The position numbers were made by a program, and so were the translations under genes. A stretch of DNA of 64,000 nt, from assembly GCA_963971225.1 (NCBI GenBank), contig OZ020270.1:72680432-72744431 (forward strand), read 5' to 3'. Positions 1 to 11,380 of this stretch are shown here, in pieces; positions within the stretch are counted from its first letter, which is position 1, and the number at the start of each line of letters is the position of its first letter. The notes under the pieces are model-generated. The model saw only the letters and a list, made by a program, of their open reading frames with translations. It ran no database searches and was not told the DNA's origin. The stretch is from Melieria omissa (lineage: Eukaryota; Arthropoda; Insecta; Diptera; Ulidiidae).

Positions 1-1213
1 TAGAATATGCTGACCATGTTTCTCCTAGGAGGTTACCTATTTCTCTAGGTTCGGTGACTGTGTCCCCAGTTTGTGTTTCTAGGGCGTGAATGTAATTTGA
101 GGGTTTGTTGCCGTACAGGACATTCACTTTGTGCCAAAGTATTTTAGAGGGTGTAGTTGGGTTTATGTCTTGAGTGAATGTAATGAAAGCTTTTCTTTTA
201 GACATCTTTGCTTCTCTTTTGAATTTCGCATTAGCGCGTTTATAGTTTATAACATTAGTTTGGGATGGGTTTCTTTTCAATAGTTTCCATAAATTTTGTT
301 TTTCAGTTCTTAGGAGTGCGAGTGTGTTATTCCACCAATAAACGGTTTTTTTATGATAGGAATTGTTAGTATGCGGAATTGCTTGATTAGCACAGAACTT
401 AATTTTTCTTAGTAAAGAAGCTGCTTTATGATTTATGTTTTCGGTTTCCGGTAATGCGGTTAGTTGTTCGTCTATGGCTAGTTGGAATTTTGGCCAATTG
501 GCCAATTCAATTTTAAATTTGCTTTTTTTGTAGTTAACATTTGCGTTGTTGCTATTGAAAAGGGTTATGTATATAGGGAAATGATCACTGCCATGCAAGT
601 TTTTGCTAACATTCCATATAGCCGCTATATTTATTGGTGGAGTGCATAGTGTAAGGTCTACGTGTGTGAAAGAGGAATGGGTCGAAAAGTGAGTGGGAGA
701 GTTGTCATTTAATAATATGAGATTTGCTTTTTCTATAAATTTTGATATGATCTTGCCTTTTTTGTTATAATTCGGTGATCCCCACAACGGGGACCACGCG
801 TTGAAATCGCCGGTTAGAAGGATTGGTTTATTCATATTTTCCATGAGTTTAAACAGTTTAATTTCGCTAATTGTATCGGCTGGTGGAATGTACAGATTTA
901 GTATTACAAATGGGATTTTAGATTTAATTTCAATAGCATCAACTAGTATGTCGGAATGAATATTAAGGATTTTGTGTTCGATTGTGTTAGACACCAGGAA
1001 TGCTATACCTCTTTTGGAGGTTTCAGAGTTGTTTATGTTATTTTTTCCATAAAACAAGTAGTTCTTTGGAATGTTTAATGGGGTTGTTTTAGATTTTATG
1101 TGTGTTTCTTGTAGTGCGATAAGGTTTGGTCTGTAATTTTTTATAAGTATTTCTAGCTCATTATAATTATTCTGGTAACCGTTAAGATTCCATTGAAGGA
1201 TTCGAAGGACCAT
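1..1213 (-). CDS. Jockey-like LINE ORF2, 5' part (endonuclease), runs off window
   Basis: Minus-strand frame starting at the ATG complement at 1211-1213 and open to the window edge. It matches the ORF2 start at 3811 almost base for base. The N-terminus (MVLRILQWNLNG) is the usual start of an APE-type endonuclease, which nicks the target DNA for target-primed reverse transcription. The ALQETH, TGDFNAWSPLWGSP and GSDHFPI motifs are encoded. The reverse transcriptase would lie to the left, outside the window. ORF1 lies just upstream (1273-2604) with a 59-bp gap. Unlike the downstream copy it continues past base 182, so this is the less truncated copy. Whether the full element is intact cannot be seen. 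Confidence 0.85.
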   Translation of the reverse strand, partial: MVLRILQWNLNGYQNNYNELEILIKNYRPNLIALQETHIKSKTTPLNIPKNYLFYGKNNINNSETSKRGIAFLVSNTIEHKILNIHSDILVDAIEIKSKIPFVILNLYIPPADTISEIKLFKLMENMNKPILLTGDFNAWSPLWGSPNYNKKGKIISKFIEKANLILLNDNSPTHFSTHSSFTHVDLTLCTPPINIAAIWNVSKNLHGSDHFPIYITLFNSNNANVNYKKSKFKIELANWPKFQLAIDEQLTALPETENINHKAASLLRKIKFCANQAIPHTNNSYHKKTVYWWNNTLALLRTEKQNLWKLLKRNPSQTNVINYKRANAKFKREAKMSKRKAFITFTQDINPTTPSKILWHKVNVLYGNKPSNYIHALETQTGDTVTEPREIGNLLGETWSAYS

Positions 1214-1272
1214 AATTAAAATTTAAGCTTCATTTTGCTGTTGTATAAAATGTTTATACAAGCAGATGAAGG

Positions 1273-2604
1273 TTATATAGACTCGGTAAGGAGTTCAGAG
1301 TCTGAGCTAATTGTGTCGTAATCTTTAGGAATTTCGTTTGATGTATGTGGTTTGTCTATTGTGAATGCTGCTTTTGCTTGATCATGGTGGATAGTAAAGT
1401 CATTGGTGAAGTTATTGTTATTTACTGGAAGTTTGTGTTGTGGAATATTGGTTTTTGTATTATTTTGTTTGTTGTTATTGGTAATAGTTTGATGGGAGTG
1501 TTGTGCGATATGAGAGTGATGAGTATTGAGAGATGAATGGTTATTGATACTGTTTTTGTGTACTGGAGAGTCGGAATTTGGTGAGATGGAGAATTTCGGA
1601 GTGATGGTCGTGTTTGAATCGTTCTGGTTGACAGTTTTTCGTTGTGTAGTTATTGTAATTTTGTTTCTTTTTTTTATTGCCTCTTCCAGTGTTTCAACTG
1701 GAGAGGTTTGAGTGTTTCCAGTGCTTTCTGTCAGATTTACTGCAAGAGTTGCGTCTTTAAAAGTGCATTTGTTTAAAGCTTTATATTTAAGTATTGCTGA
1801 TCGTTTTTTAAAAGTGGGGCAATCCCTGTTGTTTGATCGGTGCTGTTGTCGGCAATTTATGCATTCAACTTTGGTGCATGAAATTTCGTCGTTGTGAGAA
1901 GTGGCGCAAACGTTGCACTTTGGTTCTGTTTTACAGTGTTTTTTTGTGTGCCCGATTAGGTGACAGCCCTTACATTGCATTGGACTCGGGATGTAAGGTT
2001 CTACCTTTACCTTCATCCAAGCGATGCTGATTTCTTTTGGGATATCGTAGGTATTAAATGATAATATGTGTAAGGGTGTGTTGACGACGTTACCGTCTTT
2101 TATTTTGGTTATTTTTTTGCATTCGACCACGGATTGTTCCTTTAAACCTTCTATAATTTCTTGCTCGGTTAGCGAAGCGAGGTGTGGTGAATAGACGACG
2201 CCCTTACTGGTGTTCAGGGTTGGGTGCAAACTGCACGAAATATCGCATAAATTTGATAATTTTGTCGCTTTCAGAAATTTTATAGTTTGGCTGTGGTTTT
2301 TGGTGAGAATGAGCAAGTCACCTTCTCTCGTAAAAGAAGTGCTTAGTGTTTTTTCCGAAGTGATACTTTCTAGAGCGTTAGATATAAGAAATATATTGAA
2401 ATTTTTTATTGGGTTTTGAATATTTGTGTTTTTTATTATTACGAATTTGGGGCAAGCGTGTATTGAATTAATCTGTGGGTTTGTACTTTTTAGTTTAGGA
2501 AAGTCATGGTTGTTATGTAAGTTATATTTTTTTCGTTTTGTTTGGAACTCATTACCTAATATTGCAAAGTAGTTTTGGTTTCCTCCTCCTGGTTCGGAGG
2601 CCAT
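1273..2604 (-). CDS. Jockey-like LINE ORF1 (Gag-like nucleic-acid-binding protein), copy 1
   Basis: 443-residue intact frame. The N-terminal half is basic and Asn/Lys-rich. The middle carries a RRM-like/PRE_C2HC-type region typical of Jockey ORF1. Residues about 210-265 hold three zinc knuckles in series: CKGCHLIGHTKKHC, CNVCATSHNDEISC and CINCRQQHRSNNRDC. The C-terminus is a low-complexity Asn/Ser/His tail. Such proteins coat the LINE RNA and target it to the nucleus. Start chosen at the MASEPGGGNQ Met, with a 175-bp 5' UTR before the duplication junction. It differs from copy 2 by one residue (Asn for Lys near residue 76). Confidence 0.9.
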   Translation of the reverse strand: MASEPGGGNQNYFAILGNEFQTKRKKYNLHNNHDFPKLKSTNPQINSIHACPKFVIIKNTNIQNPIKNFNIFLISNALESITSEKTLSTSFTREGDLLILTKNHSQTIKFLKATKLSNLCDISCSLHPTLNTSKGVVYSPHLASLTEQEIIEGLKEQSVVECKKITKIKDGNVVNTPLHILSFNTYDIPKEISIAWMKVKVEPYIPSPMQCKGCHLIGHTKKHCKTEPKCNVCATSHNDEISCTKVECINCRQQHRSNNRDCPTFKKRSAILKYKALNKCTFKDATLAVNLTESTGNTQTSPVETLEEAIKKRNKITITTQRKTVNQNDSNTTITPKFSISPNSDSPVHKNSINNHSSLNTHHSHIAQHSHQTITNNNKQNNTKTNIPQHKLPVNNNNFTNDFTIHHDQAKAAFTIDKPHTSNEIPKDYDTISSDSELLTESI

Positions 2605-2764
2605 TTTGCCGCTCTACGATTTATTTTTAATGTTTAATAAATATTTGCTTTGGGGATGTGAAATTTCCAAAAATTTGGCGAGTTAGACAGATGTCTGAAA
2701 GGTTATTCACACACGTGTTAGTTGACCTGGTTGCTGATAGCCGCTTTGTAAGCAAGAGAGAAAA

Positions 2765-3811
2765 TTATCGACCGCACTCAATGAAAGCTTTTCTTTTAGA
2801 CATCTTTGCTTCTCTTTTGAATTTCGCATTAGCGCGTTTATAGTTTATAACATTAGTTTGGGATGGGTTTCTTTTCAATAGTTTCCATAAATTTTGTTTT
2901 TCAGTTCTTAGGAGTGCGAGTGTGTTATTCCACCAATAAACGGTTTTTTTATGATAGGAATTGTTAGTATGCGGAATTGCTTGATTAGCACAGAACTTAA
3001 TTTTTCTTAGTAAAGAAGCTGCTTTATGATTTATGTTTTCGGTTTCCGGTAATGCGGTTAGTTGTTCGTCTATGGCTAGTTGGAATTTTGGCCAATTGGC
3101 CAATTCAATTTTAAATTTGCTTTTTTTGTAGTTAACATTTGCGTTGTTGCTATTGAAAAGGGTTATGTATATAGGGAAATGATCACTGCCATGCAAGTTT
3201 TTGCTAACATTCCATATAGCCGCTATATTTATTGGTGGAGTGCATAGTGTAAGGTCTACGTGTGTGAAAGAGGAATGGGTCGAAAAGTGAGTGGGAGAGT
3301 TGTCATTTAATAATATGAGATTTGCTTTTTCTATAAATTTTGATATGATCTTGCCTTTTTTGTTATAATTCGGTGATCCCCACAACGGGGACCACGCGTT
3401 GAAATCGCCGGTTAGAAGGATTGGTTTATTCATATTTTCCATGAGTTTAAACAGTTTAATTTCGCTAATTGTATCGGCTGGTGGAATGTACAGATTTAGT
3501 ATTACGAATGGGATTTTAGATTTAATTTCAATAGCATCAACTAGTATGTCGGAATGAATATTAAGGATTTTGTGTTCGATTGTGTTAGACACCAGGAATG
3601 CTATACCTCTTTTGGAGGTTTCAGAGTTGTTTATGTTATTTTTTCCATAAAACAAGTAGTTCTTTGGAATGTTTAATGGGGTTGTTTTAGATTTTATGTG
3701 TGTTTCTTGTAGTGCGATAAGGTTTGGTCTGTAATTTTTTATAAGTATTTCTAGCTCATTATAATTATTCTGGTAACCGTTAAGATTCCATTGAAGGATT
3801 CGAAGGACCAT
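2765..3811 (-). pseudogene. Jockey-like LINE ORF2 truncated by the tandem duplication
   Basis: 348 codons. The genuine LINE part is 2780-3811; the last few residues are read out of the neighbouring unit's 5' UTR. It contains the complete APE-type endonuclease (QETH near residue 37, TGDFNAWSPLWGSP, GSDHFP) and a basic linker, but stops before the reverse transcriptase. It could make a stand-alone endonuclease if transcribed, but it lacks the polymerase and cannot mobilise the element. ORF1 of the same unit lies 59 bp upstream. Confidence 0.88.
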
Positions 3812-3870
3812 AATTAAAATTTAAGCTTCATTTTGCTGTTGTATAAAATGTTTATACAAGCAGATGAAGG

Positions 3871-5202
3871 TTATATAGACTCGGTAAGGAGTTCAGAGTC
3901 TGAGCTAATTGTGTCGTAATCTTTAGGAATTTCGTTTGATGTATGTGGTTTGTCTATTGTGAATGCTGCTTTTGCTTGATCATGGTGGATAGTAAAGTCA
4001 TTGGTGAAGTTATTGTTATTTACTGGAAGTTTGTGTTGTGGAATATTGGTTTTTGTATTATTTTGTTTGTTGTTATTGGTAATAGTTTGATGGGAGTGTT
4101 GTGCGATATGAGAGTGATGAGTATTGAGAGATGAATGGTTATTGATACTGTTTTTGTGTACTGGAGAGTCGGAATTTGGTGAGATGGAGAATTTCGGAGT
4201 GATGGTCGTGTTTGAATCGTTCTGGTTGACAGTTTTTCGTTGTGTAGTTATTGTAATTTTGTTTCTTTTTTTTATTGCCTCTTCCAGTGTTTCAACTGGA
4301 GAGGTTTGAGTGTTTCCAGTGCTTTCTGTCAGATTTACTGCAAGAGTTGCGTCTTTAAAAGTGCATTTGTTTAAAGCTTTATATTTAAGTATTGCTGATC
4401 GTTTTTTAAAAGTGGGGCAATCCCTGTTGTTTGATCGGTGCTGTTGTCGGCAATTTATGCATTCAACTTTGGTGCATGAAATTTCGTCGTTGTGAGAAGT
4501 GGCGCAAACGTTGCACTTTGGTTCTGTTTTACAGTGTTTTTTTGTGTGCCCGATTAGGTGACAGCCCTTACATTGCATTGGACTCGGGATGTAAGGTTCT
4601 ACCTTTACCTTCATCCAAGCGATGCTGATTTCTTTTGGGATATCGTAGGTATTAAATGATAATATGTGTAAGGGTGTGTTGACGACGTTACCGTCTTTTA
4701 TTTTGGTTATTTTTTTGCATTCGACCACGGATTGTTCCTTTAAACCTTCTATAATTTCTTGCTCGGTTAGCGAAGCGAGGTGTGGTGAATAGACGACGCC
4801 CTTACTGGTGTTCAGGGTTGGGTGCAAACTGCACGAAATATCGCATAAATTTGATAATTTTGTCGCTTTCAGAAATTTTATAGTTTGGCTGTGGTTTTTG
4901 GTGAGAATGAGCAAGTCACCTTCTCTCGTAAAAGAAGTGCTTAGTGTTTTTTCCGAAGTGATACTTTCTAGAGCTTTAGATATAAGAAATATATTGAAAT
5001 TTTTTATTGGGTTTTGAATATTTGTGTTTTTTATTATTACGAATTTGGGGCAAGCGTGTATTGAATTAATCTGTGGGTTTGTACTTTTTAGTTTAGGAAA
5101 GTCATGGTTGTTATGTAAGTTATATTTTTTTCGTTTTGTTTGGAACTCATTACCTAATATTGCAAAGTAGTTTTGGTTTCCTCCTCCTGGTTCGGAGGCC
5201 AT
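3871..5202 (-). CDS. Jockey-like LINE ORF1 (Gag-like), copy 2
   Basis: 443 residues, identical to the 1273-2604 protein except for one Lys/Asn change. Same triple CCHC zinc-knuckle block and Asn-rich tail. Its 5' UTR runs to about 5378, where the LINE homology ends against unrelated flank, so this is probably the true 5' end of the original insertion. The 3' end and TSD lie outside the window, so the insertion boundaries cannot be tested. Confidence 0.9.
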   Translation of the reverse strand: MASEPGGGNQNYFAILGNEFQTKRKKYNLHNNHDFPKLKSTNPQINSIHACPKFVIIKNTNIQNPIKNFNIFLISKALESITSEKTLSTSFTREGDLLILTKNHSQTIKFLKATKLSNLCDISCSLHPTLNTSKGVVYSPHLASLTEQEIIEGLKEQSVVECKKITKIKDGNVVNTPLHILSFNTYDIPKEISIAWMKVKVEPYIPSPMQCKGCHLIGHTKKHCKTEPKCNVCATSHNDEISCTKVECINCRQQHRSNNRDCPTFKKRSAILKYKALNKCTFKDATLAVNLTESTGNTQTSPVETLEEAIKKRNKITITTQRKTVNQNDSNTTITPKFSISPNSDSPVHKNSINNHSSLNTHHSHIAQHSHQTITNNNKQNNTKTNIPQHKLPVNNNNFTNDFTIHHDQAKAAFTIDKPHTSNEIPKDYDTISSDSELLTESI

Positions 5203-5377
5203 TTTGCCGCTCTACGATTTATTTTTAATGTTTAATAAATATTTGCTTTGGGGATGTGAAATTTCCAAAAATTTGGCGAGTTAGACAGATGTCTGAAAGG
5301 TTATTCACACACGTGTTAGTTGACCTGGTTGCTGATAGCCGCTTTGTAAGCAAGAGAGAAAATTATCGACCGCACTC

Positions 5378-5836
5378 AATGGGAGATGATTGACAACTGT
5401 TAAAATAAAGTAATTTTATGTAATTTCACTCGATTTCGTTGAGTTCACTTGAAGTGGGCCAATGAGAGAACGCGTACGTATTTTACATGCAAATATTGCG
5501 ACACCGATTAGGATGAAAATTCAAAAAATTTAGCACTTTCATTAATTGCGATTTTTTGGCCTAAGTGGCGTCAATATAACTTTTTTCACCTCTTGAGTCC
5601 TCCTGATTAAATAAATTCTCAACTTACTTAAAAATTATGGGTGTTTTCTTCGTATTTTCCGACTTTAATAGGGATTTTCCAGATGGTTCACAACCCAGCC
5701 ACTTTTTTGGAAAAGCGAAAAATCACGTCCTTAGAAAATTGGACGTAGAGAGTTAAATATCAATCAAAACAGTAATCCGTCTTCATAAAAAAGTTGCGTT
5801 TTATACCTTTCCAACAGTATCTTCGTTTTTTCGATA
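5378..5836. other. Non-coding gap between two LINEs
   Basis: AT-rich sequence without a convincing reading frame or terminal repeats. It ends at the 15-bp TSD (5837-5851) of the next LINE, so it was the pre-insertion target flank. Confidence 0.6.
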
Positions 5837-5962
5837 CCTTTATTCTGAGAAGGTTAGGTTAGGTAGGGAAGGGTGTGTGCGGTAGGACCGCACTTCCACT
5901 CGGAGGCCACAATGGCCCATTGTGAATCCCTTCTTATGGTGTTCTGAAGCCAACCAATAGTC

Positions 5963-8900
5963 TCAGTCAAGGGGAAACCAGTTCGACCTCTTAATGAAGG
6001 AGAGCAGATTCGAGATTTCGACTTTCGCTGCACAAGCCAGGTCTGTCAGGAACCTTGACCCCAAGGTGCGGAGTCGGCGTTCCTGCAGAGCCGGGCAGTG
6101 GCACAGGAAGTGTTGTATCGTTTCTACTTCTTCTTCATCTCCACAGCTACGGCAGACATCACCGGACGAGAGGCGCCATTTGGTAAGCATAGATCCAATA
6201 GCGCAGTGTCCGGTGATGACTCCAACGAGCTGTCGAATAGAGGTACGACTCAGGGATAGTACGAATCGTGTTTTCGTCAAAGAGAGGGAGGGCCACAGTG
6301 CCCGGCAGGTGCCGCAGTCGGTCCTGGTACGCCAGGACGACTCAATTTCCTTTTTGGTCAACCTGTCAATATACATGTACAGGGCAAATATCGGAGAAAA
6401 CACCGAGGTATCCACTTCGGTGGCAGACAAAGCCACCCCTTTTCTTGCCATCTCGTCCGCTGCTTCGTTCCCTGCCACTCCTGAGTGGCCCGGAACCCAA
6501 CAGAGAGTGACCTGGTGGTGCCCAATGCCTTGAAGTGCGGTACGACACCTCTGCACTACCTTTGATTTCACAACAACTGATTCCAGCGCCCTAAGCGCCG
6601 CCTGACTATCCACGAAAATTGTGACATCTGTGGGTGGTAACCCACTGTCACGGATAAGTTCGGCAGCCTTCCAAATTGCATAGATCTCTGCTTGGAAAAT
6701 ACTGCAGAGGTCCGGCAGTCTGAATGACATGCGTGTCTGCAGTACATCGGAGTAGAGACCAGCTCCAGTACCTTCCTCCATTTTGGAGCCGTCGGTGAAA
6801 ACGGTGATAGAAGCGTCTCTCATCGCACCTGTCACCTCCCATTCCTCCCTTGTGGGATATGAGGCTAGTGCTCGCGTGTCGAAATCCAGGTATGGGATCA
6901 GATAGTCCGTGCAGGAATCCACCTGATAACCGATATCCGGCTTCGCGAAAGACTTTAGAATTCCAGAGTTCCCATAAGCGTGTTGCCTCCACAAGTTGGA
7001 TTCCCTCAATCTGAGACCGTCTTTAGCAGCGCAACACTTAATGAACTGCTCAATCGGGTGGAGGTGCAAGATCACCTCCAGCCCGGCCTGGGGGGTGCTT
7101 TTGACAGTGCCTGCTATTCCCATAGCCGCTAGTCTCTGCACCTTCGTCAGTTTCGTTACCAGGGTCTTGGTGCCCGTAGCCGGCCACCAGACAATGGCTC
7201 CGTAACTTAGGATCGGCCGTATAATCGCAGTGTACATCCAATGAACCATAGTCGGCTGCAATCCCCACTTTTTCCCGAAAGTCCTTTTACAAATGTAAAA
7301 AGCATTCAGGCTCTTTTTCACCCGCTCTTCCACATTGCGCCCCCAAGAGAGCTTGGAGTCAAGTATGGTGCCAAGGTATTTAGCCTCGGGTGATAGGGTG
7401 AGAGTAGTGCCGCCAAGTTTAGGCAGCTCAAACTTCGGTATTTTGTATTTCCGGGTGAACAGTACCAAAACAGTCTTAGAGGGATTAACCCCTAGACCGT
7501 TAAGCTCTGCCCACCTGGAAAGTTCCTTTAGAGCAGACTCCATGAGATCACTGATTGTGGACAGGAATCTTCCAGGGATCAGGATAGTGACGTCGTCTGC
7601 ATATGCTACTACTCGTAGCCTCCTGGTTTCGAAGACCTCGAGGATGCTATTTACTACAAGGAGCCACAGCAGAGGCGAAGGAACACCCCCTTGTGGTGTG
7701 CCCCTTGTAGTAAGTTTCCTCACTGAGCACAGGCCTAGGTTAGAGTGGACCCTTCTGCTACTGAGCATGTCACTGGTCCACTTTACCACCTTCTCAAGAA
7801 CTTCGAACTTTCTAAGTGCGTTGATTATAGCCTCCAAGGTAACGTTATTAAAGGCTCCCTCGATATCGAGGAAAGCGGCTAACGTGTACTCCTTAGAGTT
7901 GAGCGATCTTTCGATCGTCTGAACGACCTCATGTAGGGCGCTGTCGACAGATTTTCCCCTGCAATACGCATGTTGCGCCTTGCAGAGTCCTCTGGACTGT
8001 GCCACTTCTCTAATATAGACGTCTACCAGCCGTTCAAGAGTCTTAAGTAAGAACGATGAAAGGCTGATCGGTCTGTAATCTTTTGCTGTTAAGTGGTTCA
8101 CTTTCCCTGCTTTGGGAATGAACACCACCCTAACCTCCTTCCAGGCACGTGGGACATATCCTTGTTGGAGAGATCCACGAAAGATTCTCGTCAGGACCTT
8201 AACCACCGCCTCCTTAGACCATTGTAGCATAGCAGGAATGACACCATCAGGGCCCGGGGATTTATACGGGCTGAAGGAGTCAATTGCCCATGCCACCTTG
8301 GCTTCGCTAATTATCCTCTGAACTAGACCATCTGGTCGCGGTGTTTGTTGCCTATGCGACGTGGTCGCCTCAGCAACATCCGTGCATCCAGGAAAGTGAG
8401 TGTTCATGAGGATCTCAAGAAGTTCCTCCCTCGACTCCGTCCATGATCCATCAGATTTCCTGATGCTGCCAGGGGTGTGTGAAACCCCGGCTAGCACCTT
8501 ACGGAGTCTGGCGGCCTCGTTAACATTGTCGAGGGATTCACAGTAATTCCTCCAATCATCCCGCTTGGCCGCCCTAATAGTTTTCTTAAACTTATTAAAG
8601 CTAGCCTTGTAGGCTCCCCAGTCTTCTTCAGTTTGACTAAGCTTAGCCTTATTGAAGAGACGCCTAGTATCTGTCCTCAGTTGCTCTGGGGTCCACCAAA
8701 CTGCGTTGGTTTTCCGTGGAGCTCGACTTTTTGGACACGATTTCTTGAAAGATGTATTAAGAACTTTCGTTAAAAGACTAACTGACCTGTCAATGTTGTT
8801 TCTTTCAAAGGTAGCTGTCGCCTTGCGCGACGCCAGTTTTTTGGAAACTAGTGCACTGAATCTAGGCCAGTTAGTCTTTCTCGGATTCCTATAGGCTGGT

Positions 8901-9587
8901 GGACTCCCCACCTTCATGGCCACGGAAAAGACTATCCGGTTGTGGTCCGAAAACGAACATTCCGTCAGTACTTTCGACCACAGAGATGGTACTAGAGTCG
9001 GTAACCAAGGTTATATCTATAACTTCTTCCCTAACCCTGTTATGGAAGGTTGGCGTATTGCCCCTATTACATAGCATAAGGTTAGAATTAAGAAGAAACT
9101 CAAAAATGGACTCACCCCTGCTGTTTGTGCCGGAACTTCCCCACTGAACGTGATGAGCGTTGGCGTCACACCCGATGATGAGATCAAGTCTCCGTGATCG
9201 GGCGTGCGCAACAAGGTCCCGGACCTCCTTTGGCGGTGGTTCCTCTCCTTCGACTGGCATGTATGCGGACGAGAGGATAAGGTCATGCTCCTCCATTCGC
9301 TCACATGCAGCCACACACAGGTCACCAGTACTGTATTGAGACAAGAGAAACATATTAATGTACTTTCTATAAACAATACAGGCTCGTATCTTACCTTCAC
9401 CACGCGAATGAAGTACTCTGAATTGACTTGACCCCAATCCACAAACACTGTCTCTGACGAGCCAGGGTTCCTGGATTAAGGCCAAGTCAACCTCTTCCTC
9501 CTCCAGGAATTGCATAAGATCGTGGGTGGCGGCCTTAGAGTGGTGCAGGTTTATCTGCACTACCTTCAGCCTTTCCCTGTGTGGCAC
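5963..9587 (-). pseudogene. LOA/I-like LINE ORF2: endonuclease-RT-RNase H-zinc knuckle, one frameshift
   Basis: Two overlapping frames form one about 1,200-residue protein. 9587-8889 encodes the endonuclease (VVQINLHHSKAA, IQEPW, GCDANAHHVQWGSS). 8923-5963 encodes the rest: RT with KDYRPISLSSFLLKTLERL, TPQGGVPSPLLW and the catalytic YADD; RNase H with TDGSKM, QAEIYA, VDSQAAL and WVPGHSG; and a final CRSCGDEEEVETIQHFLCHC knuckle. The EN frame runs into nonsense just before the conserved SDH motif, which is present in the other frame, so a single small indel lies at about 8970-9010. The core catalytic motifs looked for in each domain are present. This is an almost intact but dead copy. Confidence 0.9.
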
Positions 9588-11181
9588 GCTCCTTATTGGG
9601 GAAACGAGCTTTCAAGGAACCCAAACCGAACTTGACAATACCAGAGGAGTCTCGTAGATGACTAAAGGACGGTTGGTCAACAGCGACCACGAGGTCCTTA
9701 CCCGTCTCGTTTTTGCTAGTAGTGGAGAAAATTACTCTCCACTCTCCAGTGTTAAGGCCGCTGTTCTGCCGACATATCAGCTTCAACGTGTCGGCATCCT
9801 TCATGACTGGAGGGGGGACCCACAGTGTTACGATAGGTCGGAGAGGCAATCGGTCGCGAGGTATAACCTCGAGTTTTGCCCCCTGCCAGAGAGGCTCAAG
9901 ACCGCCGATCGTGCGCACCAGGAAGTCAAGTGACTGCCTGTTGCCACAACCGACGATCTTTACGCCCCTCTGCCAGCCAGCGCCGTCGAAGTCGATCTAG
10001 TCGTCCGCCGCCCCGAGCATCGCTCGCAGAATGCGCGCCTCAACAGAGAGCCAGTTTTCCGGACGAATTTTCCCATCGGGATCGCTCCGGGGTCCACTAC
10101 GGCAATCTGTAGCTCCTGTGGAGAGGAGAAGCTCGCTGAGGGTTTCAGCCTTTTCCCCTCCCCTGTAGGCTGATCGTCCCCCGATCTACCCCGTTTGACC
10201 GCCTTTTTTTCACTGCGGTGGAAGTGGGCTTTGTCGAGGTGGATGGCTTCTGATCAGCCTTCCTTACTGACGAGCCGTGGCACTGTTTCCAGGCTTCGCC
10301 GCCCCTCCTCTGTCCGGTCGTACAGCTGTAGCGGCCGCGGCCTTAATACCAGGCTTTGCCGCCGTTGCTGTACCACTAGTCGACTGTGCAGCAGTGGCGC
10401 TGTCTCCAGGCGTTGCTGCAGTAGTCGATGTCATAGCACCAGAAATCGCCGCCTGCTTCTTTTCGTATTTTGCAACGATTTTCTGGTGCTTCTTAACTAG
10501 GTCTTTCTCCTTGTCAGACAAGGGTACTGAACCTTTGTTCACTTTGCGAAGGAAAGCAAGTGAGCGCCGGTAGCCATTTCTGGCTTTTTTCGCAACACTG
10601 CTCGCCTTACTTTCCCCCGCCAAGGACGTTCCAGGAGTGGAACCGGTGGCCGCAGGTTCGTCCGTCTCCTCTAGGAGTGCCGCCTCCATGTCAGAGTCAG
10701 CAGACTCGACTCCGCTATTTTGCGAGAGAATCGTAGATCCCTCTTCTATAGCAACGTCGAGCTGAAACTGAGGCACCACCCCGGAAATTGAGGGACTGGC
10801 CTGAGCGGTGGTGTCCTGCGCTCCTTGCCTGCTTAAGGCAGGTTTGGACGCCTCCTGCTTCCCAGTAGCGTTAGTAGACCGCGCAGCCTGGGGTCCCGCT
10901 GCGCAGCCTAAGCGGTCATTGGATAACGACGCCAGACAGCCCGCTCGCCCACTGTCTACCGCCGGTACTGGGGATCCGACTCCCTGCACCGTAAAAGAGT
11001 CCTTATGGGAGCCCTCCAGAATGGTTTTGATGAAGGGGTCGCCTTCCCCTGTGGCGTTTCTTTGACATCTATCACGCCACCAAAAGATGATAAGAAAACA
11101 GCCGCTCCTAACATGGAGATCAGACACTGACCAGGGAGCCGCCCACTGTGGGTCAGACGCTCCTGGATTTCCGCATCTCAA
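9535..11181 (-). pseudogene. LOA/I-like LINE ORF1 (Gag-like), frameshifted
   Basis: Frames 11181-10264 and 9918-9535 together with the stretch between (which reads on in alternating frames) represent one ORF1. The first part is Ala/Thr/Lys-rich and low-complexity. The last part is a globular region like the C-terminal domain of the intact ORF1 at 51664-53112, so it is the same class of Gag without CCHC knuckles. At least two frameshifts are needed to join the pieces (about 10260 and about 10010-10050). The exact initiator is uncertain. The ORF1 3' end overlaps the ORF2 start. Confidence 0.75.
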
Positions 11182-11380
11182 ACTTCGCCAGCTGAGAAGG
11201 CAAGCTTCAACAGCCGCCCGGGGACCGCCCGGTCACCAGAAGCAACCTTCGTGAAGGCGTTGAGTCCACTTGGCCTGGTACCCACAAGGATCGCAGCCGA
11301 AGATGTGGACCACGTCTACATCCGTGCAGTCAGGTGCTTTGCCTTGTGGATCCAAACCCTGCTCCCCTTTATTCTGAGAA

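Larger units (their letters stand above)
182..5377 (-). repeat. 2,598-bp head-to-tail tandem duplication of a LINE 5' half
   Basis: Bases 182-2779 and 2780-5377 are the same sequence at a constant offset of 2,598. Each unit holds the LINE 5' UTR, complete ORF1 and the first third of ORF2. By eye I find two substitutions: a G/T in ORF1 (Asn/Lys) and an A/G at 909/3507 in ORF2. The four bases AATG occur at 182-185, at the junction 2780-2783 and at the end 5378-5381, so the duplication is bounded by 4-bp microhomology. It is not two independent insertions, because the break inside ORF2 abuts the element's 5' end with nothing between. Confidence 0.92.
5852..11365 (-). mobile_element. Full-length LOA/I-like LINE with 15-bp TSD
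   Basis: Flanked by the perfect 15-bp direct repeat CCTTTATTCTGAGAA at 5837-5851 and 11366-11380, giving a 5,514-bp insert. It has a 5' UTR (about 11182-11365), an ORF1, an ORF2 with endonuclease, reverse transcriptase, RNase H and a C-terminal zinc knuckle, and a 110-bp 3' UTR. The 3' terminus reads as TTAGG-like repeats on the plus strand (GGTTAGGTTAGG at 5851). RNase H plus APE endonuclease suggests the LOA/I branch; exact clade not certain. A few frameshifts make it inactive. Confidence 0.9.

Noticed and set aside
1345..2419. Series of small hydrophobic plus-strand frames (repeated at 3943-5017)
   Set aside because: Antisense of Jockey ORF1; duplicated only because the unit is duplicated.
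5851..5865. True telomeric array
   Set aside because: Only two to four TTAGG units, always at the 3' end of the same type of LINE, so it is part of the element.
5994..6533. 179-residue plus-strand frame
   Set aside because: Antisense shadow of the LINE RNase H and C-terminal region.
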